This document shows, in pieces, positions 47,944 to 55,770 of a stretch of DNA of 64,000 nt (position 1 is the first letter of the stretch; every line of letters starts with the position of its first letter). A program made the translations under genes and the position numbers. The notes below the pieces were generated by a model. The model was given only the letters and a program-made list of their open reading frames with translations, was not told the DNA's origin and did no database searches. This DNA comes from Methyloversatilis sp. (GTDB lineage: Bacteria > Pseudomonadota > Gammaproteobacteria > Burkholderiales > Rhodocyclaceae). The DNA is taken from NCBI GenBank assembly GCA_016791045.1, contig JAEUNO010000018.1, positions 58,147 through 122,146 on the forward strand. Direction: 5' to 3'.

Positions 47944-50900
47944 ATGCGGATGCGCGCCGCGCTCAAGGCGCTGCTGCAGCTGTCAGCCAGGCCGCTGAGA
48001 GGGTGCGGTGCGGCCTTCGTGCTCACGGTGATGCTCGCCCATGCATCGCCCGTCCGTGCCGATGCCGTCGTCGACCCGGCGGCCCCGGTGAGTCAGCAGG
48101 CTGTCGTGAGTCGGGTGGGCGATGTACCGGTGGTCGGCATCACCGCGCCGGACGCGGCGGGCATTTCGCACAATCGCTGGTCGACCTTCGATGTGTCGCG
48201 ACACGGCCTCGTGTTCAACAATTCGACCAGTCCGGCGAGCAGTGTGCTGGCCGGACCGCTGCCGGCGAACGCTGCGCTGAACGGATCGGCGGCACGCGTC
48301 ATCCTGAACGAAGTCAGTGGCAGCCAGCCCAGCCTGCTGCTGGGCAGCATGGAAATCGCCGGGCAGGCGGCACGGCTGGTCATCGCCAACCCGAACGGCA
48401 TCACGTGTGATGGATGCGGCTTCATCAACACGCCGCATGTCCAGCTCAGCACCGGTCGCATCGAGCGAACGAACGATGCCCTGCACCTTGATGTTGACGG
48501 CGGGCGGATCGACATCGGTGCCGGCGGACTGTCTGCATTGGCGACCCGGCTGGATCTGATCGCCTACACCCTGCGCATCAACGGCCCGATCGTGACCGGC
48601 TCGATGCTCAACGTGATCGCCGGACGCACCAGAGTGGATGCCGACACGCTGGCCGTCGGCAACGCGGAGGCCCGGCCTCCGGACGATTTCGAGGTGTTTT
48701 CGATCGATATCGGCCAGAGCGTCAGCGCCGCGAGCATCCAGCTCATCGCGGTCGGTGGCGAGCTGGGTGTGCGCAGTACCGCGCCGCTGATCGCGCTGGA
48801 CGATGTGGTGATCGCCACGCGCGGACACGTCGAGCTGAGCGGCGACGTCACCGCCGGGCGCGACATCGCGCTGTACAACATCGGTGCATTCGAATCGATG
48901 CTGCAGGGCACGCTCGTGGCCGGGCGTGACGTCACGCTGCTTGCGACCGGCATCACGCTCGCGCACACCGGGCGCATTGCCGCGGGCCGCGATATCGGCC
49001 TGGGATTCGTCGGCGACAACTCCGACCGATGGAGCGCCTTCCGCAATGACGGCCTGATCGACGCAGGGGTGTCATTGACCTTTGCAGGGCCGGGCTCGGG
49101 TCTCAATACCGGCGCCATTGTTGCCGGCGCATCGATCGATGCGGCGTCCGGCGATGTGCAGGTGCGAACAGGTGATGAAGGTCTGCCTGGCAGCCATGCC
49201 GAACGCGCCACGCAGGTCGGTGAAGTCACGCTGGCGAATTCGGGCGTTGTCCATGCCGGCAGCGACCTCTATCTGAATCTGACCGACAACAGCGGGCATC
49301 TGTCGGCGGGACGCGATGTCTTCCTGTCGCAGGCACGGCGCGGCGACCCCGACGTCCTCACGCCCGAAGACAGCGATGTCGCAGGCGACGTGACTGCAGG
49401 GCGCGACCTGTTCATATACACCCCCGCCGTTGGCGCGCCGTGGCTGGACGGCGCGCGCAGCCAGCGCTTCACCGCAACGCGCGACCTGCACCTGATCGAT
49501 CGTCCCTGGCTGTCCGACGCCGGCACCCCGGCAGACGGCGCGGCGCAGCAGCCTTACGTGAACCGGGACCGGCTGACCGCCGGAAACGACCTCGTGATCG
49601 CGTTGAACGCCCACTTCGTCAACCCGTCGGTCATCGATGCGGGCCGCGATCTGCTCATCGGCGCGCGTGGCGTCAGCAATGAAACCTCGGTCGGCAGCCG
49701 GCAGGCGTCCTTCGACTATCCCTACTATCCAGGCTGTCGCACGGAATACGACGGCCTGTGCACGACGACCACAGAAGTGCCGTCGTCACACGCGCTGATG
49801 CTGGTCGGGCGGGATCTCATCGCTGCGACGACCTTCCTCCACAACCGCGGTGCATCCATCCTGGCTGGCCGCGATATCCGTATCGACGCGCCGGATGTCG
49901 TGAATGAAGATCGCCGCTACGGTGCCGTCTGGTCGTCGTCCTACTATTTGATCGACGTCGACGCGCAGTCGGTCGGCACGCCGTGCACCAGCGGCTGCGT
50001 CGCCGACATCGACTGGCGGCGCACCGACAGCGGCGCGATCGAACTCGGCGTGCTGCCCGGAGTGATCCAGGCGGGTGGCCGCTTCGTTTCGGATGGCGGT
50101 CCGCTCAGCCCGCCTTCAACGACCCCCGTATCGCCGGCTCCCGATGGCCCGGCGCCTGCGATGCCGCCAGGCGCGTCGGGCACGCTGACCGATGCGCTTG
50201 CCCGGATGCTGTCGACCGGTGTGCTCAGTCTGACCGACACGCCACCCCCACTCTCGTCCTTCGTCAATACCGGCAACATCCACGCTACGAGCATCGTTGT
50301 CCGGGCCGCAGACATCCGCAACGGCTTCGACGTCGTCGCGGACTACTACCATCGCACTGCCGAGCCGACTGTCCCGCCCGCGCAGATCGACGTCGCCGAC
50401 TTCGGTGCTCACGGCGGCTCGCTGCTGCCGGTCCTGTCCGCGGAGCGCTACAGCGGTGCTGCGCTGATGCGCCTGCTTCCGCCCGGGCTGGCGAGCACGC
50501 TGTCCTTCGCGCTCACGCCGGCAGAAGAGGCGGCGGCCTTGCGCAACGCCTTCCTCGCGACCACCCGCCGCGGCTGGATACTGCCCGGCCTGACCTGGGA
50601 CGCACTCACCGGGCAGTCGCCGCAACAACAGGAGCACGCCATCCTGGCGGCCAATGGCGCCGCGTTTGCCATCGAACACGGCATCGCGATGGGTGCTGAT
50701 CTCACCGCGGCTCAGCAATCGCTGCTCGGCGCGCCCGTGCTCTGGTACACCGCTCGCGGCGGCCAACTGCACCCCATCGTGTATCTGCCTTCCGACTGGC
50801 AGGCGCAACTGACCGTCGTGCCCGGCGGCGCGCTCGATGCCGGCGTCGCGATCGAGCTCACGGGCGACCGCGTCGACAACACCGGCTTCGTCCTGTCCGG

Positions 50901-53025
50901 CGGTGCGCTGACCATCAACGCCGACACACTGCTCAACCGAAAGCGGTCTGCCTACTTCTACGAAAAGCGCAAGGTCAGTGGCGGCACGCTGACCATCGAA
51001 GGCGATACCGTGCAGCCCGGCGGCTTCATGCAGGCTGCCGTGTGGAATCTGCGGGTTTCATCGGTGCGCTCGGTGTCCGGCGAATTCCGCGTGCTGGGCG
51101 AAGACGCAGCGCACACCGACGCCTTGAGTCACGCCTTCAAGGCGCAGCTTGCCGCGGAACTGGGTGACGCCTACCGCTATGAAGAAGCGCGCGACAACCT
51201 GCGTTACCGCTTCCGGAAAAGCGGCAGCTTCGGCGATCTGGTCGGCGTGATTGCCGGCTTCACCGCCAGCATGCTGATCGGCCCGCAGATGTCGAATCTC
51301 ATCGGCAGCCTGGCGACGAACCTGGGTCCGGCGTGGTCGGCGGCCACCGCCTATGCGGCGCCCGGTCTTGCCAACGTTGCAGGTACCGCGGCCATTACGC
51401 AGACGCTGTCGAGCGCGATCGGTCAGTTCGTTGCGACTGGCCGCATCGATGTCGACGCGGCCCTGACCAGCGGACTGGCGGGCGCCCTCACAGCCGGTGC
51501 CGGCGCCTGGGCGGACACCCGCATCGAGTCAGCCGTCGGCCGGTGGTCCGTCCGTGCGCTGACCACTGGCGCCGTTGGCGAACTGACCGGCGCCGGCTTC
51601 GAACACGCGCTGTTCAATGCCGTCATCAACGAAGCGTCCGCGCTGGGTGCCAACCAGATCGGTGATGGCAACTTCGGCCTGCAAGGCAGTCTCGGCCATA
51701 CGCTGGCGCATGGGGTGCTCGGTGCTCTGACCGCCGCCGCCCGCGGCGACGATCCCTACTCCGGCGCCCTTGGCGCGATCACCGCCACCCTCGTGGAAGC
51801 GCCGCTCGACGATGCCCTCGATCTGAGCGGTCCTGACCGGGAGATTGCGCTGACCGCATTTTCGATGCTGGTCGGTGGCACGGCATCCGGACTGGCCGGT
51901 GGCGATCCGGTGACGGCTGCATGGACGGCGCAGAACGTCACGCTGTTCAACTACCTGAAGCATCAGGAACAGGATCGCTACGCACAGGCGAAGAACGCAT
52001 GTGGCGGAAACGCGGCGTGCCTGAACGCGGTCGATGCCGACTTCAGTCAGAAGTCGCAGGCGAACAAGCGCGCGCTGGCGGACGCGCGTGAGGCCTGCGA
52101 AACGACGGGCTTCTGCACCGATTTCTACCGCCTGATGACCGAAGCCATGCCACTGGGCATGGGTGCGCAGCGTCCGGGTGACATCGACCCCGAGAACCCC
52201 TGGCTCGGCGCGCAGCAGGACGCAGATGCCATAGCCCGCAACCTGACGCTGTTCGACCGCCTGATGGCGCGCCCGCTGTCGGACGAAATCGTGCGCCAGG
52301 ACTTCGCACCCGACCCCGAGGCCTACGCCTTCGCGCCGCAGGGCAGCAGCCAGTACGTCGGCGCCATCACCGCCCGGAACATCGACAACGCCGTCGTGCT
52401 GTCGTCAGCCGGTGCATCCCTGCTGCTGCCCGGACCGGAGGATCTGGTCGTCGGCGCTGTGCTGATGACCAAGGCCGGACAGTTCGTCGCGCGGGTGATC
52501 GAGGTTGGGGGGCAAAAGCTGCTGCGGTTGGCGGATGGAACGACCGTGTCGGCGAACAAAACATTATTTAGCTCGGATGCAGGGAAGAGCGAAGGCAGCA
52601 CATTTCCTCTCAAACTTGAGGAAATTCGCGGAGTCAAAACTTGGGAATCGCCTGCAGGACTACGCTATGGTCCAGATCCAAGCCCGAGCTTCGGAAATCG
52701 GATTCAACACGTCTTAAATCATGCGGAAGACATTCCCAGTCGCCCTGGCAAGCATGGTGTTTTTGATTCTCGAAAAGAAGCTTTATCGCTTACTGACCAG
52801 GCGTGGTTAAAGATTCAGAACGGAGATCCAGGAGTTGTACGTACTACGATTGCAGCCAGAGGCTCCGTTCCGGAGAGGGATGTCTATGTGGTTCCGATGG
52901 GCAGGAGAGCAGGTTACGTCGGAGGTAGGTGGGGTAATGCAAATGGACTGCCAGAAGCGACACATCTTCGGCTAGTAATTGAGAATAAAAACAGCGTCGT
53001 GAGCGCTTTCCCTGTCATTCCTTAG
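47944..53025 (+). CDS. CdiA-like two-partner secretion exoprotein with C-terminal toxin-like tail
   Basis: A 1693-residue exported protein, short for CdiA. A long signal region (about 1-40) is followed by a TPS domain at about 50-300 with hallmark VIANPNGITCDGCGFINT, adhesin-like turns (AGRDI/VTAGRDL repeats) to about 500, and a DUF637-like hydrophobic region from about 1100. The stretch NVTLFNYLKHQEQ near residue 1331 looks like a degenerate VENN-type pretoxin motif. From about residue 1535 base composition drops. The last 110 residues have H1589, H1593, K1603, H1604 and end in VSAFP, as in BECR-fold RNase toxins. The toxin class is tentative; the overall family is clear. Confidence 0.85.
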   Translation: MRMRAALKALLQLSARPLRGCGAAFVLTVMLAHASPVRADAVVDPAAPVSQQAVVSRVGDVPVVGITAPDAAGISHNRWSTFDVSRHGLVFNNSTSPASSVLAGPLPANAALNGSAARVILNEVSGSQPSLLLGSMEIAGQAARLVIANPNGITCDGCGFINTPHVQLSTGRIERTNDALHLDVDGGRIDIGAGGLSALATRLDLIAYTLRINGPIVTGSMLNVIAGRTRVDADTLAVGNAEARPPDDFEVFSIDIGQSVSAASIQLIAVGGELGVRSTAPLIALDDVVIATRGHVELSGDVTAGRDIALYNIGAFESMLQGTLVAGRDVTLLATGITLAHTGRIAAGRDIGLGFVGDNSDRWSAFRNDGLIDAGVSLTFAGPGSGLNTGAIVAGASIDAASGDVQVRTGDEGLPGSHAERATQVGEVTLANSGVVHAGSDLYLNLTDNSGHLSAGRDVFLSQARRGDPDVLTPEDSDVAGDVTAGRDLFIYTPAVGAPWLDGARSQRFTATRDLHLIDRPWLSDAGTPADGAAQQPYVNRDRLTAGNDLVIALNAHFVNPSVIDAGRDLLIGARGVSNETSVGSRQASFDYPYYPGCRTEYDGLCTTTTEVPSSHALMLVGRDLIAATTFLHNRGASILAGRDIRIDAPDVVNEDRRYGAVWSSSYYLIDVDAQSVGTPCTSGCVADIDWRRTDSGAIELGVLPGVIQAGGRFVSDGGPLSPPSTTPVSPAPDGPAPAMPPGASGTLTDALARMLSTGVLSLTDTPPPLSSFVNTGNIHATSIVVRAADIRNGFDVVADYYHRTAEPTVPPAQIDVADFGAHGGSLLPVLSAERYSGAALMRLLPPGLASTLSFALTPAEEAAALRNAFLATTRRGWILPGLTWDALTGQSPQQQEHAILAANGAAFAIEHGIAMGADLTAAQQSLLGAPVLWYTARGGQLHPIVYLPSDWQAQLTVVPGGALDAGVAIELTGDRVDNTGFVLSGGALTINADTLLNRKRSAYFYEKRKVSGGTLTIEGDTVQPGGFMQAAVWNLRVSSVRSVSGEFRVLGEDAAHTDALSHAFKAQLAAELGDAYRYEEARDNLRYRFRKSGSFGDLVGVIAGFTASMLIGPQMSNLIGSLATNLGPAWSAATAYAAPGLANVAGTAAITQTLSSAIGQFVATGRIDVDAALTSGLAGALTAGAGAWADTRIESAVGRWSVRALTTGAVGELTGAGFEHALFNAVINEASALGANQIGDGNFGLQGSLGHTLAHGVLGALTAAARGDDPYSGALGAITATLVEAPLDDALDLSGPDREIALTAFSMLVGGTASGLAGGDPVTAAWTAQNVTLFNYLKHQEQDRYAQAKNACGGNAACLNAVDADFSQKSQANKRALADAREACETTGFCTDFYRLMTEAMPLGMGAQRPGDIDPENPWLGAQQDADAIARNLTLFDRLMARPLSDEIVRQDFAPDPEAYAFAPQGSSQYVGAITARNIDNAVVLSSAGASLLLPGPEDLVVGAVLMTKAGQFVARVIEVGGQKLLRLADGTTVSANKTLFSSDAGKSEGSTFPLKLEEIRGVKTWESPAGLRYGPDPSPSFGNRIQHVLNHAEDIPSRPGKHGVFDSRKEALSLTDQAWLKIQNGDPGVVRTTIAARGSVPERDVYVVPMGRRAGYVGGRWGNANGLPEATHLRLVIENKNSVVSAFPVIP

Positions 53026-53033
53026 GAGTGTTT

Positions 53034-53321
53034 ATGTTTTACCTTCAAGAGAACTGTAGTGTTTGCCGAGACGGCTTGCTCGGCTTTCTTCTATGCAGTG
53101 ATGCCAAAACTGTTGTAGTGATGTGCGAGGAATGTTGTTCGGTTTGGTTGAGCCCTGATGAGCTAGAACAACCCCCCATCGTTACGGAGGCGCCTAGATA
53201 CCGGTTGCCCGAATCCGATGTCTCTATTTCCGGCGGCGCCGCTAGATGGGCATCCTTTCAAGAGATTGATGTTTCGGGAATGTCTGGATACGCCTCAAGG
53301 GAGCGAGAGTACCTCCGGTGA
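53034..53321 (+). CDS. Candidate immunity protein, Cys-rich
   Basis: A 95-residue cytosolic protein starting eight bases after the exoprotein stop, with AGGAG five bases before the ATG. Two CxxC pairs (CSVC and CEEC, residues 8-11 and 33-36) suggest a small zinc ribbon; the C-terminal half is acidic and has no recognised motif. Base composition is lower in GC than the surroundings, like the toxin tail. By position it should neutralise the toxin domain (CdiI-like). I recognise no named family. Confidence 0.6.
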   Translation: MFYLQENCSVCRDGLLGFLLCSDAKTVVVMCEECCSVWLSPDELEQPPIVTEAPRYRLPESDVSISGGAARWASFQEIDVSGMSGYASREREYLR

Positions 53322-53399
53322 TTTGATTATTGAATCGACCTTTCATTGGGGTCGCGATACGACGAATCCCCATCGAATGTGCCATGCGCGCGCTTGAGA

Positions 53400-53665
53400 T
53401 CACCTGCAACTGTGCAGTCTTCGCAGTTTCACGCGATCCTCAGCCGCAATCTCGGTAGCCGGCAGCTCGTGCAGATGTGAGATCTCAACAGCGTTCATCG
53501 CGCCGAAGCGCTTTCTCCACGTGTAGATCGTCAGCTCGCTGACAACGTGACTCTTCGACACCTCCGCGGCTGGCGCCTCGTCCGCTTCGCGGAGAATTTT
53601 GACCATCTGCTCTTGGAACCCATCCTCAAAAGTTTCAAGTGGTCCGAAAAGTAAGGAGCAGGTCA
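53400..53665 (-). mobile_element. IS3-family element remnant, left end and OrfA fragment
   Basis: The minus-strand frame contains an OrfA-type helix-turn-helix segment: EQMVKILREADEAPAAEVSK, then SELTIYTWRKRFGAMNAVEI. The usual coiled-coil end (ENARLKK) is replaced by unrelated residues, and OrfB is absent. TGACCTGCTCC at 53665 reading left resembles an IS3-group terminal end. So one end plus a decayed 5' part of the transposase gene remain. The wider gap 53322-53697 holds no other gene. Confidence 0.65.
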
Positions 53666-53697
53666 CCCGGCTTCGGTCGAGCGCGCAAGTCCTTTAT

Positions 53698-54390
53698 TCA
53701 CTTCCTCTCCGCCGCAACCCCCCGTAGCCCTGCAGCATCAAGAATGTCGATCTGATTTCTTCCCAGCGACACCAGCCCCTGATCAGCAAAACTCTTCAGC
53801 AGGCGGGTGACGATTTCGCGCACGCTGCCGAGTTCGTCGGCCAGTTGCTGGTGGGTGGTGTGCAGCGTCTTGCCGTGGCCGAGCAGCAGGCTGGCGAGGC
53901 GCTGGTCGAGGCGGTGGAAGGCGATGGCTTCGACCAGTTGCATCAGGTCGGCGACGCGTTCGGAAAACAGGCCGAACACGAAGCGGCGGAAGTCGGGTTC
54001 GGCCAGCAGCTGTTCGAACAGGGCGGCCGGCAGCACCAGCAGCTTGAGCGGGGTTTCGGCGACGCCGTAGGCGTTGTAGTCGTTGTGGCCGAGCAGGCAG
54101 GCACTGGAAATGACGCAGGTTTCGCCGGCATGCACGCGGTACAGCGGCAGTTCGCGCCCGCTGGCCGAGGCCTTGGCCACCTTGACCTGACCCGACAGCA
54201 CGAACGGAAAGCCGGTGCACGGCTGGTGCTCGTCGAACAGGCGGGTGCCGGCCGGCATGTCGAGCAGCCGGCCTTCGGCTTCGATGCGCTGGCGTGCGCT
54301 GGCCGACAGGCCGGACAGCAGCGGATAGAGCGCGGTCAGTGCGCCGACGGTGCCGCTGGATTCGGAGGTGCTGGAAGCGGGCGTGCTCAC
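53698..54390 (-). CDS. Crp/Fnr-family transcription regulator
   Basis: A 230-residue regulator: cyclic-nucleotide-binding-like beta roll (about 25-140), long dimer helix, and a Crp-type helix-turn-helix (TTHQQLADELGSVREIVTRLLKSF). Cysteines are at CTGF and CVISSAC; the N-terminal cysteine cluster of true FNR is missing, so it should not carry an FNR [4Fe-4S] centre. The effector is unknown. Start is a GTG overlapping the xthA stop (GTGA), at the end of an opdA / DUF4124 / xthA transcription unit. Confidence 0.85.
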   Translation of the reverse strand: MSTPASSTSESSGTVGALTALYPLLSGLSASARQRIEAEGRLLDMPAGTRLFDEHQPCTGFPFVLSGQVKVAKASASGRELPLYRVHAGETCVISSACLLGHNDYNAYGVAETPLKLLVLPAALFEQLLAEPDFRRFVFGLFSERVADLMQLVEAIAFHRLDQRLASLLLGHGKTLHTTHQQLADELGSVREIVTRLLKSFADQGLVSLGRNQIDILDAAGLRGVAAERK

Positions 54391-55160
54391 GACAGCGTGG
54401 CGATGACCGGCGCGTGGTCGGACGGGCGCTCCAGCTTGCGCGGGCCCTTGTCGACGACGCAGGCGGTGCAGCGGGCGGCCAGCGGCGCCGACAGCAGGAT
54501 GTGGTCGATGCGCAGGCCGAAGTTGCGGCGGAAGGCGCCGGCGCGGTAGTCCCACCAGGACCAGCTCTTGTCCGGCTGATCGAACAGGCGGAATGCGTCG
54601 CTGAGGCCGAGTGCCTGCAGGCCGGCGAAGGCGGCGCGCTCCTGCGGCGACACGTGGATTTCGTCCTTCCAGTCCGGGTGGGCGTCGCGCGGCTCGGGTG
54701 CGATGTTGTAGTCGCCGAGCAGAGCGAGTTGCGGGTGGCGGGTCAGTTCGTCGCGCAGCCAGGCGGTGAGCGCGTCGAGCCAGCGCATCTTGTATTCGAA
54801 CTTCTCGGACCCCACGGCCTGGCCGTTCGGGAAGTAGGCGCACACGATGCGCACGCCGCCGACGGTGGCCGCGATGACGCGCCGCTGTTCGTCGTCGAAG
54901 CCGGGGATGCCCGCCTGCACGTCTTCCGCCGGCTGCTTCGTGAGGATGGCCACACCGTTGTAGGTCTTCTGGCCACTGATCGCGCTGTGGTAGCCGACCG
55001 CCTCCAGTTCGGCGCGCGGGTAGGTGGCGTCTTCGGTCTTGGTTTCCTGCAGGCACACCACGTCGGGCTGCTCGGCGGCGAGCCAGTCGGTGAGGTGGGG
55101 CAGGCGGACCTTCAGCGAATTGACGTTCCAGCAGGCGATCTTCAAACCGGTCTCCGTCAT
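54387..55160 (-). CDS. xthA: Exodeoxyribonuclease III
   Basis: AP endonuclease / 3'-5' exonuclease of base excision repair, 257 residues. Motifs LKIACWNVNSLKVRL, CLQETK (metal Glu), GYHSAISGQKTYNGVAIL, LLGDYNIAPEP and the C-terminal LRIDHILLS ... SDHAPVIATL are intact. Its start overlaps the upstream DUF4124 gene and its stop overlaps the Crp/Fnr gene. No clear reason for the coupling is visible beyond shared transcription. Confidence 0.95.
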   Translation of the reverse strand: MTETGLKIACWNVNSLKVRLPHLTDWLAAEQPDVVCLQETKTEDATYPRAELEAVGYHSAISGQKTYNGVAILTKQPAEDVQAGIPGFDDEQRRVIAATVGGVRIVCAYFPNGQAVGSEKFEYKMRWLDALTAWLRDELTRHPQLALLGDYNIAPEPRDAHPDWKDEIHVSPQERAAFAGLQALGLSDAFRLFDQPDKSWSWWDYRAGAFRRNFGLRIDHILLSAPLAARCTACVVDKGPRKLERPSDHAPVIATLS

Positions 55161-55732
55161 TCGGTGGCAGGTTGCCAGTTGCCCGTGTCGGCGGGTGCCG
55201 CCTCGGCGGCTGTCGGCGCGGCACCTGCCGCCGGTGCCCTGGGTGCGACCCTGGCCGTGCCCTTGGCCGGGTAGCCGGCGCGGTTCAGCAGCGTCGTCCA
55301 GGCGCTGGCGCTGAAGCCGATCAGATGGTCCTTGCCGGCGTTGATGGCCGGCACGCGCGCTTCCTGCAGCTTGAAGCGCTTCACGAAAGCGTCCTTCTGC
55401 TCGTCGGTGATGATGCGCTGTTCGGTGTAGGCGATGCCGCGGTTCTTCAGGAAGGCGAGCGCCGATTCGCACAGCGCATCGCACTCGTTGCCCAGCCACA
55501 GCGTCACCGGCGCCGTGCGCATGGCTTCACGCTCGGCATAGCTCGCGCCCTGTTCGACCACGCTCGGCTGCAGCTTCTTCTCGGTGACCGAGCGGGCGTC
55601 GGGCGGCGGCGGGGTGCCGGTGTAGTGGGTGTTGCCCTGGGCGTCCTTCCACTTGTAGGTCTGTGCCCAGACCGGGCTGGCCAGCAGCGCGCCGGCGATC
55701 GGCACGCAAAGCAGCAGGCGCAGATTCGTCAT
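55157..55732 (-). CDS. DUF4124 / glutaredoxin-like exported protein
   Basis: A 191-residue exported protein. It has a signal peptide (LLLCVPIAGALLASPVWA), DUF4124 (QTYKWKDAQGNTHYTGTPPPPDARS), then a thioredoxin-fold stretch similar to glutaredoxin (VTLWLGNECDALCESALAFLKNRGIAY, ARVPAINAG), where the active pair is CDALC rather than CxxC. The C-terminal 30 residues are an Ala/Pro-rich tail. Overlaps xthA (ATGA). Probably a periplasmic protein with a thiol role; not demonstrated for the family as far as I know. Confidence 0.8.
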   Translation of the reverse strand: MTNLRLLLCVPIAGALLASPVWAQTYKWKDAQGNTHYTGTPPPPDARSVTEKKLQPSVVEQGASYAEREAMRTAPVTLWLGNECDALCESALAFLKNRGIAYTEQRIITDEQKDAFVKRFKLQEARVPAINAGKDHLIGFSASAWTTLLNRAGYPAKGTARVAPRAPAAGAAPTAAEAAPADTGNWQPATE

Positions 55733-55770
55733 CGATAAGCTCCCTGTTGGATCGGCTGTCGGGGCGACAA

